Assembly: GCF_051955275.1 (NCBI RefSeq)
Contig: NZ_JBQCGW010000294.1
Location: forward strand, 8,736-72,735
From: Pseudobacter sp051955275
Lineage (GTDB): Bacteria > Bacteroidota > Bacteroidia > Chitinophagales > Chitinophagaceae
DNA length: 64,000 nt
Direction of reading: 5' to 3'
Part shown: piece after piece, positions 16,318-24,476 of the stretch
Layout of the letters: each line of letters opens with the position of its first letter
How positions within the stretch are numbered: the first letter of the stretch is position 1
Translations under genes and position numbers: made by a program
The notes under the pieces: generated by a model
The model's database searches: none
The model's input: only the letters and a program-made list of their open reading frames with translations
What the model was told of the DNA's origin: nothing

Positions 16318-17235
16318 TCATGCCCATTCTTTCGGATGGAGGCAGGCGTCCAGCAGGCGCTCTTCCCCGCTTCCGGAAGCGGGCTGATAATTGTATTCAA
16401 AGCGAACGGTAGGCGGCAGGCTCATCAGGATGCTTTCCGTACGGCCATTGGTCTTAAGGCCGAAGAGCGTACCTCTGTCGTGTACCAGGTTGAATTCAGT
16501 ATAACGTCCACGGCGGATCTCCTGCCAGTGTTTGTGGCCTGCATTCCATTCCGTTTCTTTTCTCTTTTCCACGATGGGAACATAGGCTGAAATGAATGCA
16601 TTTCCACATTCCTGCCCGAAGCGGAACCAGAAATCCACATCCCTGGTTCCGGTTGGGCGCTGGTGATCATAAAAGATGCCGCCGATTCCCCTGCGTTCAT
16701 TGTTGCGGTGGGCGTTTACAAAGTAGTTATCGCACTCCCGCTTAAAGTCCGGATAAAAAGAAGGATCGAACTGATCGCATACATTTTTATAGGTACGATG
16801 AAAATGGGTGGCATCTTCGTCGATCAGGTAATAGGGCGTGAGGTCTGTGCCGCCACCGAACCATCTGTCTGTTACCATATGGTTTTTATCGTACAGCTCA
16901 AACATCCTGTAATTGCAGTGCACGGTGGGAACAAAAGGGTTCAGCGGATGGATCACCAGTGACAGGCCGCAGGCGAACCAGTTATCTCCATCAATTTTCA
17001 ACTGATGTCGCATGGCATCAGTAACGGAGCCATATACCACCGAAGTGTTGACGCCGCCTTTTTCAAATACTTTGCCGTTGGCAATCACGCGCGTTTTGCC
17101 GCCGCCGCCTTCCGGGCGCTGCCACTGGTCTTCCACAAACCGGGCCTGCCCGTCCGCTGCTTCCAGCGAGGCGCAGATGCGGTTCTGGAGGTCGTGGATA
17201 TAAGCGATCCAGTTGTCTTTGATGGGATTGTTCAT
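16318..17235 (-). CDS. hemF: Oxygen-dependent coproporphyrinogen III oxidase
   Basis: Oxidatively decarboxylates coproporphyrinogen III to protoporphyrinogen IX using O2. It has 305 residues, typical of HemF. Signature segments include GVNTSVVYGS, LVIHPLNPFVPTVHCNYRMF, WFGGGTDLTPYYL and GIGGIFYDHQRP. Use of the oxygen-dependent enzyme fits an aerobe; no oxygen-independent HemN is in the window. It lies between hemE (with repeat copy B in the 138-bp gap) and hemB. Confidence 0.96.
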   Translation of the reverse strand: MNNPIKDNWIAYIHDLQNRICASLEAADGQARFVEDQWQRPEGGGGKTRVIANGKVFEKGGVNTSVVYGSVTDAMRHQLKIDGDNWFACGLSLVIHPLNPFVPTVHCNYRMFELYDKNHMVTDRWFGGGTDLTPYYLIDEDATHFHRTYKNVCDQFDPSFYPDFKRECDNYFVNAHRNNERRGIGGIFYDHQRPTGTRDVDFWFRFGQECGNAFISAYVPIVEKRKETEWNAGHKHWQEIRRGRYTEFNLVHDRGTLFGLKTNGRTESILMSLPPTVRFEYNYQPASGSGEERLLDACLHPKEWA

Positions 17236-17251
17236 TTGTTATTCTTTTTCG

Positions 17252-17369
17252 GTGTGCCCAGTAGCTCGCCTCTGGCGAGTTACTGCTATTTGTTCGCCTC
17301 CGGCGAACGGCGTGTCGCCGGAGGCGACGGAATAAACGTCACTCGCGGGACGCGAGCGACTGGGTACAC
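17252..17369. repeat. Four-hairpin dispersed intergenic repeat, copy B (hemE-hemF)
   Basis: The most regular copy. Hairpins: CTCGCC-TCT-GGCGAG (17265-17279), GTTCGCC-TCC-GGCGAAC (17292-17308), GTCGCC-GGA-GGCGAC (17314-17328) and CTCGCG-GGA-CGCGAG (17342-17356). All loops are 3 nt; spacing between centres is 28, 21 and 28. Outer 32-bp arms (17252-17283, 17338-17369) also pair with each other with about six mismatches. It starts 4 bp after the hemE stop and is inverted relative to copy A judging by the order of the inner hairpins. Confidence 0.88.
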
Positions 17370-17373
17370 GCAA

Positions 17374-18402
17374 TTATTTCTTCGTATATGCCTTAACGGT
17401 ATTAACGAAAGCTTTTGCGTGATCAACGGGTACATTGGGCAAAATGCCGTGGCCAAGGTTGGCAATATGTTTGTAACCGCCGAACCCGTCGAGCATTTTT
17501 GTTACTTCTTTCTCGATCTCGGGGATCGGAGCCAGCAGTTTTGCAGGATCGAAATTGCCTTGCAATACAACCTTGCCGCCGGCGAGCTGGCGGGCGAATT
17601 GAGGCGTATTGCACCAGTCGATGCCCAGGCCATGAGCGCCTGTGGCAGCCATGCGGTCCAGGCTATGCCAGGCGCCTTTGGCGAAGATGATGGTGAGCAC
17701 TTCCTCTTTCAGTGCCTCCACGATCTGGCGGATATACCGGAGGCTCCAGGTTTCAAAATCATCCTGGCTCAGCAGGCCACCCCAACTGTCGAAGATCTGG
17801 ATTACGTCAACACCTGCCTGCACCTGACCTTTCAGGTAAGCGATGGTAGTGTCTGTGATCATCTGCAGTAACTGGTGTGCAGTTTCTGGTTGCGTATAAC
17901 AAAAGGCCTTGGCCTCGTCGAAAGTTTTGGAGCCCTTGCCCTGTACCATATAGCAGAGGAGTGTCCAGGGAGCGCCGGCAAAGCCGATCAATGGTACACG
18001 GCCGGCCAGTGTTTTTTTGGTGAGGCGAAGTGCATCATATACATAACCCAGGCTTTCATTCACATCGGGAACACGAAGCCTGGTGAGGTCGCTGTATTGT
18101 TTGATGGGATCGGGCAGGAATGGTCCCTTGCTTTCTATCATCTGCACTTCCAGGCCCATGGCCTCAGGCACTACCAGGATGTCTGAAAAGATGATGGCTG
18201 CATCCACACCCACCTGCTCAACCGGTTGAATGGTGATTTCGGTAGCCAGTTCGGGTATGCGGCACCGTTCGAAGAAGGTGTATTTTGCCTTCAGTTTCAT
18301 ATAGTCGGGGAGATAACGGCCTGCCTGGCGCATCATCCATACTGGTGTACGTTCAGTGGCTTCTCCTCTCAGTGTTCTTAATAACAGGTCGTTTTGCAGC
18401 AT
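17374..18402 (-). CDS. hemE: Uroporphyrinogen decarboxylase
   Basis: Decarboxylates uroporphyrinogen III to coproporphyrinogen III in the cytoplasm. It has 342 residues. The N-terminal signature RTPVWMMRQAGRYLPDYMKL and the later segments GFAGAPWTLLCYMVQG and GHGILPNVPVDH are diagnostic. It starts 15 nt after hemD. The gap to hemF holds four-hairpin repeat copy B immediately after the stop codon. Confidence 0.97.
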   Translation of the reverse strand: MLQNDLLLRTLRGEATERTPVWMMRQAGRYLPDYMKLKAKYTFFERCRIPELATEITIQPVEQVGVDAAIIFSDILVVPEAMGLEVQMIESKGPFLPDPIKQYSDLTRLRVPDVNESLGYVYDALRLTKKTLAGRVPLIGFAGAPWTLLCYMVQGKGSKTFDEAKAFCYTQPETAHQLLQMITDTTIAYLKGQVQAGVDVIQIFDSWGGLLSQDDFETWSLRYIRQIVEALKEEVLTIIFAKGAWHSLDRMAATGAHGLGIDWCNTPQFARQLAGGKVVLQGNFDPAKLLAPIPEIEKEVTKMLDGFGGYKHIANLGHGILPNVPVDHAKAFVNTVKAYTKK

Positions 18403-18417
18403 CTGTATTATTATTAA

Positions 18418-19134
18418 TTACTTCTTTATAAAAAAATCCTGCACCTGGCTGAGCATGCATTGCTGGTCAGGTGTGGGGCTGATGATCACTTGATTACTGG
18501 TATAAGCGGTGATAGCTTTGGCAGTTGTATTACCGATGGCGAAGCAAACAGTGGATGCGGGTAACTGGTTAGCTGAAAAAAAACTGTTTACAGCGCTGGG
18601 ACTGAAGAACAGCACGCCGTCCATATGCTTATTCACAGTCACCGGTGTTTCGATGGTTTCATAAGTGGTCACTTCATGCACTTCGATGCCATGCTCCTGC
18701 AACAGGGTGGGAAGTTCATCCCTGCGCTGGTTGCTGCAGAAAAATACCACGCGTTCAACGCTTCCTTCCTGAATGATGGTCTCTGCCAGCAGTGCTCCCG
18801 TGAATACTTCGCCGGTGGGCTCGTTGCTGAACAGTTCCATCACAGCATCGCGGGTAGTGCCTGCCAGGGAAAAGATATTCCAGTGCGAGGCAGAACTGAT
18901 GTCTTCATTGACATTGAGAGCAGCGGCAACGATCTCTACCGCGTTGCGGCTGGTGAAGACCACGGCTGTGCCTGGCTCAAAAGTGAGTGGCAGTACGGTT
19001 TCGATGGTCTCACCGTTCAGTACGGGTTCTATTCTGATGAGTTCCGCTTCCTGACAGGCGATGCCCTGCTTCACCAGTTCCCTGCTCAGTGAAGGGTTTA
19101 ATTTCTTTGTACTAAGGATACTGTATCGTGTCAT
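18418..19134 (-). CDS. hemD: Uroporphyrinogen-III synthase
   Basis: Cyclises hydroxymethylbilane to uroporphyrinogen III with inversion of ring D. It has 238 residues. HemD proteins are poorly conserved, but the pattern is right: VVFTSRNAVEIV near residue 75, FSPSAVNSFF near 175 and CFAIGNTTAKAI near 195. Position between hemC (8-nt gap) and hemE supports the call. Confidence 0.92.
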   Translation of the reverse strand: MTRYSILSTKKLNPSLSRELVKQGIACQEAELIRIEPVLNGETIETVLPLTFEPGTAVVFTSRNAVEIVAAALNVNEDISSASHWNIFSLAGTTRDAVMELFSNEPTGEVFTGALLAETIIQEGSVERVVFFCSNQRRDELPTLLQEHGIEVHEVTTYETIETPVTVNKHMDGVLFFSPSAVNSFFSANQLPASTVCFAIGNTTAKAITAYTSNQVIISPTPDQQCMLSQVQDFFIKK

Positions 19135-19142
19135 TATCAGTA

Positions 19143-20066
19143 TTAGCGACCATTGTTTTTTTGAATACCATCCGCGATCTCCTGTCCGCCATTGGCGAGG
19201 AGTTCAGAGGCGAAACTTTTTCCGGCTTCGATGGCTTCCGTCACAGCAAGTGACTTGTGCAGTTCCACTTTGTGTTTGCCATCTACGGAAAGGATGTTCC
19301 CGTTGAAGACCACCCGGTTGTTGCTGATGGTGGCCAGGGCGCTGATGGGAGTGGAACATCCGCCAAGAAGGGCACGGAGAAAATCTCTTTCTATTTTGGT
19401 GCAGAGTGCAGTATCGGTGTCATTGAATCTGTTGCAGATCTCCAGCAGTTTTTCGTGGTTGCTGCGGCAGGCTACGGTGATGGCGCCCTGCGCGGGGGCG
19501 GGCAGCATCCAGTCGAGCTCCATGGAATTATGCGGACGGAGGCCGATACGCTCCAGTCCTGCTGCGGCGAAGATGGCGCCGTTCCAGTTGCTTTCTTCGA
19601 GTTTGCGGAGGCGGGTGTTCACATTGCCGCGCAGGTTCTCGATGGTATGATGGGGGTAGCGGTTCAGCCATTGTGCTTTGCGGCGGATGCTGCTGGTGGC
19701 GATGATGCAGCTGGCAGCGGCCAGCTCACTGTCGAAAGTGAAATGTTCACCTTTATAGATCAGGAGGTCTTTCCAGGAAGCGCGCTTCAGTACTGCGGCC
19801 TGGGCAATGCCTTCGGGCAGTTGGGTAGGCACATCCTTCATGGAATGAACGGCCATATCGATCTTGTTGTTGAGGAGGGCAATATCGAGGCTGCGGGTGA
19901 AGATCCCCTGAACGCCCATTTCGTAGAGAGGCGTTTTGAGATCAACATCACCTTCACTTTTGATGTATACCAGTTCTGCTTCAACGCCCTGTTCGCTGAG
20001 CAGGTTCTTTACCTGGCTGGCCTGCCATACTGCAAGCTGACTTTCTCTGGTTCCTATTCTGATCAT
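19143..20066 (-). CDS. hemC: Hydroxymethylbilane synthase (porphobilinogen deaminase)
   Basis: Polymerises four porphobilinogens to hydroxymethylbilane. From the ATG at 20064-20066 it has 307 residues beginning MIRIGTRESQLAVWQ, the canonical N-terminus. A longer in-frame extension to 20150 is unlikely because it precedes this conserved start. The cofactor cysteine lies in LLGGCSTPISA; substrate-binding arginines lie in ATSSIRRKAQWL and NLRGNVNTRLRKL. It follows hemA after about 96 nt and precedes hemD by 8 nt. Confidence 0.96.
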   Translation of the reverse strand: MIRIGTRESQLAVWQASQVKNLLSEQGVEAELVYIKSEGDVDLKTPLYEMGVQGIFTRSLDIALLNNKIDMAVHSMKDVPTQLPEGIAQAAVLKRASWKDLLIYKGEHFTFDSELAAASCIIATSSIRRKAQWLNRYPHHTIENLRGNVNTRLRKLEESNWNGAIFAAAGLERIGLRPHNSMELDWMLPAPAQGAITVACRSNHEKLLEICNRFNDTDTALCTKIERDFLRALLGGCSTPISALATISNNRVVFNGNILSVDGKHKVELHKSLAVTEAIEAGKSFASELLANGGQEIADGIQKNNGR

Positions 20067-20162
20067 ATCTGTTATATACCGTGATAATAATGCGCTGTGG
20101 AAACGCACGAATGGCCGCAAGGTAGTTTTTACCCTGTTATCATCACTCAATTAATGGCAAAG

Positions 20163-21404
20163 TTAATTCGAACCTGTTGTAATAAACTCGTTGATGGCCT
20201 CTATGTACTGGCACCCGCGTGTGTTCTGCTGGCGCATTTTGGAAGCCATTCCGTTGATCACCCGCTGGATCTTGAGATCGGAGTCAGCTGGGCGGGTTGT
20301 TATTTCTCCCGGACAAAGTTGAATGTATGAAGGGAAGGTTTGAATTTCTTTCAGCTTGATTTTTACTGCTTTGAGAACGGGTACATGCTTGCGCATTTCG
20401 TACCATTCAACCAGCTCGGCAATATGCTCTTCAATGATGGCGTGGGCTTTGGGAATTTCGGCCTCCCGTTTTTGCAGGGTGGCGTCATTGATCTTTGACA
20501 ATTCATCCACGTTCACGAGCTGTACATTGGGCAACTGGCGGGAAGACTCTTCCACGTTGCAGGGGATCGACAGATCGATCACCAGTTTGCTACCCTGTTC
20601 CCGGAGATGGGAGGCTAAGATGGTGGGCTGCGCGGCATTGGTAGCCACTATGATGATATCAGAACGGCGGATATGATCCGTCAGCAGATCGGCAGGCACA
20701 TATTGAACACCCAGCTCAAAAGCCAGTTCAGCCGCTTTTTCCTGCGTGCGGTTGATGAGGGTGATATTGGTGGTGCCTAAATAATCGATGATATTCTTGC
20801 AGGTAGATCTTCCGATCTTGCCTGTGCCCAGCAGGAGGATCTCCTTGCCGTTGATATCGCTTATATTTTCTTTGATATACTGGATGGCGGCAAAAGAAAC
20901 GGAAACGGTGCCGCCGCTCAGTGAAGTATTGTTCTTGATTGCTTTGGAAGATTGCAGCACACTGTTCACCAGCCTCTCGGAGAAGGTACCGATGAAGCCC
21001 CTTTCACGTGCAAATTTTACAGCCATTTTCAGCTGGCCTACAATTTCATAATCTCCCAGGATCTGGGAGTCAAGCCCTGCGCCCACTGAAAACAGGTGCT
21101 GGATGGCGCTCATGCCGCTTTTCACATAGGCAAGCCGGGAAAATGTATCCGCATCGCCTTCGGTATGAAGGCAAAGGAGGTTGATCAGTTGGTCTGCCTG
21201 TTCTGCAACACCGTAGATCTCAGTTCTGTTACAAGTGGAAAGAATGAATAATTCGTTGACTCCATAAGAAGGTGCCAGTGTAAGAAGGGAAGCGTATTGG
21301 TCATTGTTGATGGCAAACTTTCCCCTGATGGCAGCGTCAGTCTTCTTATAGTTAATGCCTGCGATAAAAAACTTCGATATGTCTTTGCTACTCTGTCCTG
21401 GCAT
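20163..21404 (-). CDS. hemA: Glutamyl-tRNA reductase
   Basis: Reduces glutamyl-tRNA to glutamate-1-semialdehyde, the committed step of the C5 heme pathway. It has 413 residues. The catalytic cysteine is C58 in ILSTCNRTEIYG; the NADPH-binding fold contains LLGTGKIGRSTCKNI. The C-terminal dimerisation helix region is present. It is first in the minus-strand hem operon and divergent from hemH. A -7 element (TATTTTTG on the minus strand) lies at 21430-21437, and the Crp/Fnr-type site at 21515 could in principle act on both directions. Confidence 0.96.
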   Translation of the reverse strand: MPGQSSKDISKFFIAGINYKKTDAAIRGKFAINNDQYASLLTLAPSYGVNELFILSTCNRTEIYGVAEQADQLINLLCLHTEGDADTFSRLAYVKSGMSAIQHLFSVGAGLDSQILGDYEIVGQLKMAVKFARERGFIGTFSERLVNSVLQSSKAIKNNTSLSGGTVSVSFAAIQYIKENISDINGKEILLLGTGKIGRSTCKNIIDYLGTTNITLINRTQEKAAELAFELGVQYVPADLLTDHIRRSDIIIVATNAAQPTILASHLREQGSKLVIDLSIPCNVEESSRQLPNVQLVNVDELSKINDATLQKREAEIPKAHAIIEEHIAELVEWYEMRKHVPVLKAVKIKLKEIQTFPSYIQLCPGEITTRPADSDLKIQRVINGMASKMRQQNTRGCQYIEAINEFITTGSN

Positions 21405-21429
21405 GAAAGTAAATTTCTAAATCACAGCG

Positions 21430-21437
21430 CAAAAATA
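21430..21437 (-). promoter_or_regulatory. -7 promoter element for hemA
   Basis: On the minus strand this reads TATTTTTG, an exact TAnnTTTG match 26 bp upstream of the hemA start. The whole hemACDEFBL run may be transcribed from here. Confidence 0.5.
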
Positions 21438-21514
21438 CCCTCGGAAGCGCCAATCACCTAATCTGTCTGTCATTGCATTGTCATTTTACTGTATGATAAA
21501 GGTCACATAAAATA

Positions 21515-21528
21515 GTGATCAGCATCAA
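21515..21528. promoter_or_regulatory. Crp/Fnr-type binding site upstream of hemH
   Basis: GTGATCAGCATCAA is TGAT-N4-ATCA with nine of ten bases of the FNR consensus TTGAT-N4-ATCAA. Its centre is about 38 bp upstream of the end of the -7 element at 21553-21560. That puts it near -43 from the likely transcription start, the usual class II activator position. Confidence 0.65.
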
Positions 21529-21552
21529 TGAACTTTTCATCCAATACAAAGT

Positions 21553-21560
21553 TACTTTTG
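21553..21560 (+). promoter_or_regulatory. -7 promoter element for hemH
   Basis: TACTTTTG matches TAnnTTTG, 16 bp before the hemH start codon. No -33 TTG is seen where expected, and the Crp/Fnr-type site occupies that area, as for an activator-dependent promoter. Confidence 0.6.
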
Positions 21561-21576
21561 CAAATCATTCGAAATT

Positions 21577-22602
21577 ATGGCAATGGTTAAAAAAGGAATT
21601 GTTTTGATGAATCTCGGGAGTCCGGACTCCACGGAAGTAAAGGATGTGCGAAGGTACCTCGATGAATTTCTGATGGATAAAAGGGTGATTGATACCCCTT
21701 TGCTCTGGAGAGCCCTGTTGGTGAAAGGTATCATTGTGCCTTTCCGCGCACCCAAATCAGCAGAAGCTTACAAGAGTATCTGGACCAAAGAAGGGTCTCC
21801 TCTGATCGTGATCAGTGAGCAGCAGCAGCAGGCACTGCAGGAGCAGGTGGAAGAACCCGTGGTGATTGCCATGCGTTATGGTAATCCCGCACCCTGGGAT
21901 GCTTTTGATGATCTGATGCAGAAGGTACCCGGACTGGAAGAAGTGGTGCTGGTGCCTATGTACCCGCATTATGCGATGAGCAGTTATGAAACGGCCGTGG
22001 AGTATGCGAAGAAGGTGCATAAAGAGAAGAAATATCCATTCAGATTGTCCATTGTTCCTCCTTTTTATAAAGATCCCAGGTATATCGATGCATTGTCTGA
22101 AAGCATTGCGCCATACCTGGAGCAGGACTATGATCATATTGTATTCAGTTATCATGGGATCCCTGAAAGGCATGTGCAGAAGACCGATCCTTCCGGCAAT
22201 CACTGTCTGAAAAATATGGATTGCTGCAATGTGGACAATCCTGCGCATGCGTTCTGTTACCGTCATCAGATCCTGAAAACCACTCAGCTGGTTGCGGAGA
22301 AACTGAATATTCCCAAAGAGAAATACAGTCATTCTTTCCAGAGCAGACTGGGGAGGGATGAATGGTTGAAGCCTTACACCGCGGTTAGATTGGGTGAAAT
22401 GCCGAAAGAGGAGATCAAAAAACTGCTGGTGGTTTGTCCGGCTTTTGTGGCTGACTGCCTGGAGACACTTGAAGAGATGGCTGAAGAGGGAAAAGAGATC
22501 TTTCTGCATGCGGGTGGAGAGCAATTCACGTTGATTCCTTGCATGAATGTGCATCCTGCCTGGATCGGAGCGTTAAAGGAACTGGCTGCCGACGCAAAAT
22601 AA
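21577..22602 (+). CDS. hemH: Ferrochelatase
   Basis: Inserts Fe2+ into protoporphyrin IX to make heme. It has 341 residues. N-terminal KKGIVLMNLGSPDS, the catalytic-histidine segment VFSYHGIPERH, the AFCYRHQ segment and SFQSRLGRDEWLKPYT are all typical. It is divergent from the other hem genes, preceded by a Crp/Fnr-type site in class II position, and followed by four-hairpin repeat copy C and then hemJ. Separate control of this last step may balance heme output with iron or oxygen supply. Confidence 0.97.
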   Translation: MAMVKKGIVLMNLGSPDSTEVKDVRRYLDEFLMDKRVIDTPLLWRALLVKGIIVPFRAPKSAEAYKSIWTKEGSPLIVISEQQQQALQEQVEEPVVIAMRYGNPAPWDAFDDLMQKVPGLEEVVLVPMYPHYAMSSYETAVEYAKKVHKEKKYPFRLSIVPPFYKDPRYIDALSESIAPYLEQDYDHIVFSYHGIPERHVQKTDPSGNHCLKNMDCCNVDNPAHAFCYRHQILKTTQLVAEKLNIPKEKYSHSFQSRLGRDEWLKPYTAVRLGEMPKEEIKKLLVVCPAFVADCLETLEEMAEEGKEIFLHAGGEQFTLIPCMNVHPAWIGALKELAADAK

Positions 22603-22610
22603 CGCAGCCT

Positions 22611-22727
22611 GTGCCTGGTCGCTCGCGTTCCGCGAGTGACTTCTGTTTGCTCGCCGGTGGCGGGTTCAGCGTTCGCCAGAGGCGAACAAATTTTGCTCAC
22701 TCGCCAGCGGCGAGCGAGTGCAACACC
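22611..22727. repeat. Four-hairpin dispersed intergenic repeat, copy C (hemH-hemJ)
   Basis: Hairpins: CTCGCG-TTC-CGCGAG (22622-22636), a weaker CGCC-GGT-GGCG (22652-22662), GTTCGCC-AGA-GGCGAAC (22671-22687) and CTCGCC-AGC-GGCGAG (22700-22714). Centres are 28, 22 and 28 apart, the same geometry as copies A and B. It starts 8 bp after the hemH stop and ends 15 bp before the hemJ start. Confidence 0.82.
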
Positions 22728-22741
22728 CTGATAAACAGTCT

Positions 22742-23275
22742 ATGTATCTCTACATCAAAGCGCTTCACATCATTTTTGTTGTAACCTGGTTTGCGGGTTT
22801 ATTCTATATGCCGCGACTGATGGTGTACAATGCGGAGGCTGACATGCAGCCTGAACCTGCCCGGGGAATTTTAAGAGCGCAGTATACGATCATGATGAAA
22901 AGGCTCTGGTATGGTATCACCTGGCCTTCGGCAGTGCTTACACTGATCTTTGGACTGACTACCTGGTATCAGTTGGGTGTATTTCCGGATTGGCTGAAGA
23001 TCAAATTATTATTTGTTACCGGGTTGTTTGCCTACCATGGATCATTACATATGGTAGCCGCGCAGCAGTGGAAAGGACTGTTCAAATACAGTGGTCAGCA
23101 ACTACGGATCTGGAATGAAGTTGCAACAATATTTTTAGTGGCCATAGTGATGCTGGTAGTTGTGAAAGAGAATATGAGTGTGGTGTGGGGACTGTTGGGA
23201 TTATTTTTATTTGTAGTGATATTGATGAGCGCTATCAAAATCTACAAACTGGTGCGGCAAAAGAAAAAAATGTAG
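22742..23275 (+). CDS. hemJ: Protoporphyrinogen IX oxidase HemJ
   Basis: Membrane oxidase that converts protoporphyrinogen IX to protoporphyrin IX, the step before ferrochelatase. It has 177 residues from the ATG at 22742, with four or five transmembrane segments. The family N-terminus is clear: IKALHIIFVVTWFAGLFYMP, including the conserved histidine, followed by an RLMVY segment. No HemG or HemY is present in the window, so HemJ likely fills this step. It is downstream of hemH in the same direction, with a four-hairpin repeat between them. Confidence 0.92.
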   Translation: MYLYIKALHIIFVVTWFAGLFYMPRLMVYNAEADMQPEPARGILRAQYTIMMKRLWYGITWPSAVLTLIFGLTTWYQLGVFPDWLKIKLLFVTGLFAYHGSLHMVAAQQWKGLFKYSGQQLRIWNEVATIFLVAIVMLVVVKENMSVVWGLLGLFLFVVILMSAIKIYKLVRQKKKM

Positions 23276-23348
23276 AAAAAAAACAGCATTTCCCCATTCT
23301 GGTTCCCATATCGGGGAAGTACAACCGGAGAAGGGTGTAAATAAAAAA

Positions 23349-23385
23349 AGAGAGTGTATCGTTTGATGCACTCTCTTGTTTTTTA
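23349..23385 (+). terminator. Rho-independent terminator downstream of hemJ
   Basis: An 8-bp perfect stem AGAGAGTG/CACTCTCT with a 12-nt loop is preceded by A7 and followed by a T-rich tail, so it could work in both directions. It lies 73 nt after hemJ. Confidence 0.75.
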
Positions 23386-23467
23386 TAGGGATAGAAACAG
23401 TTGTAGAAAGGGAGCCGACTATAAAGCTGTAATCACATATTTTCCGCGAGGATATTGACTTACAGCG

Positions 23468-23607
23468 ATTTCCATCAGAGTTTTTCCATACCGGATACCG
23501 AAGATTAAAAACGGGATAGGTAGTGATGGAAATGTGGTAAAAAGAAAAAACCTTTCCTAGTTTTTAGAGTTTTTAAAGGAAAGGGGAGCAGGAATACTCC
23601 CCTTTTT
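23468..23607 (+). ncRNA. Candidate small RNA with mutually exclusive hairpins
   Basis: A long-range perfect 10-bp helix joins ATTTCCATCA (23468-23477) and TGATGGAAAT (23524-23533). Next, CCTTTCC (23551-23557) can pair with GGAAAGG (23578-23584). The last bases also form the left arm of a terminator hairpin (23580-23588 with 23597-23605, ending in T5). The two pairings exclude each other, as in an attenuator or riboswitch. The nearest downstream gene, ileS, is 950 bp away, so a free small RNA is equally possible. Confidence 0.4.
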
Positions 23608-24114
23608 AACCCCTAAACCCTAAACCGTAGAAAAGGTTTTTCATATAATGAGTTCGGTTAATCAACTTAAAGAGCGTGTGTTGTCTTTTCTTGTTCTTCA
23701 ATTCCGTTTTGCTGACAACATCTCTATAGTTTCATAAACTGTGCCAAAACTTTTACATGTGGAAAAAGCCCCGGCAAAAATTAAAGAACTTAGTCGTTTT
23801 AATCTTGTTTTAACTTCACTTATCAAGATCAGTAATCGTATCAGATCATCACTGTTTCCAGGATGCAATCTTCAACAGAAACCTGATTGAATCAAGTAAG
23901 ATTTATCTACAAACCGACAATAAATGAACTGTGCTACTAAAGTTCTCACAAGGTGAGGAAAATTCCGAATTAGTCTGACGATATACGTTATTAAAGTATC
24001 GCCTTTTGTTGCTACAAAAAATTACTAATTCTTCAGGAATGGTGAGCTTTTAACCAGAGTGAATCAATCTCTAAGGATTGAAATGCCTTGTTTTGGCAAC
24101 GTTTCAGAGTATCT

Positions 24115-24131
24115 ACGGGAATTAATCCCGT
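24115..24131 (+). terminator. Possible terminator in the gene-free region
   Basis: The stem ACGGGA/TCCCGT with loop ATTAA is followed by TTGGTTTT. It would end a short transcript from the region upstream of ileS. Short stem, moderate support. Confidence 0.4.
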
Positions 24132-24468
24132 TTGGTTTTCCAAATATCAGATATTTTTTCAAAGAACAGCATTAAATTCTACTATTTTTTTTTAATATAT
24201 AAACCCTATGAACCGGTGATGGATAAACGAAGTTGGCTCAATGATCGGCGTTGACACCATCAACTGCCTGAATATCTGAACAGTAAAAGATTTCAACCAT
24301 ACCTTCACCATGTTTTTCTGCTTATTTGATGGATGATAAAAAAATATTATTTCAAGAAGTTGGTACCCGATATGGTTAATTTTTCTGCCTTACGTAGCGG
24401 TTCAGATCCAGGGATTTCTCCCCTGAATTTTGTATAGGCCAGCGTCCCGGATTACCCTATATTTTCAG

Positions 24469-24476
24469 TAACTTTG
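24469..24476 (+). promoter_or_regulatory. -7 promoter element for ileS
   Basis: TAACTTTG matches TAnnTTTG, 81 bp upstream of the ileS start. Confidence 0.5.

Noticed and set aside
15183..22727. Four-hairpin repeats as a CRISPR array or plain Rho-independent terminators
   Set aside because: Copies are kilobases apart without spacers, so not CRISPR; no T-run follows them and two lie inside an apparent operon, so ordinary termination is unlikely.
23607..23626. Telomere-like CCCCTAAACCCTAAACC stretch
   Set aside because: Only about two CCCTAAA units just after a terminator-like hairpin; most likely chance in an AT-rich spacer.
23881..23902. CTGATTGAATCAAG as a further Crp/Fnr-type site
   Set aside because: Spacer is three bases instead of four and no promoter or gene lies nearby.
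24398..24416. GGTTCAGATCC resembling a tRNA T-loop
   Set aside because: The flanking bases do not form a T-stem and no acceptor or anticodon arm can be drawn.
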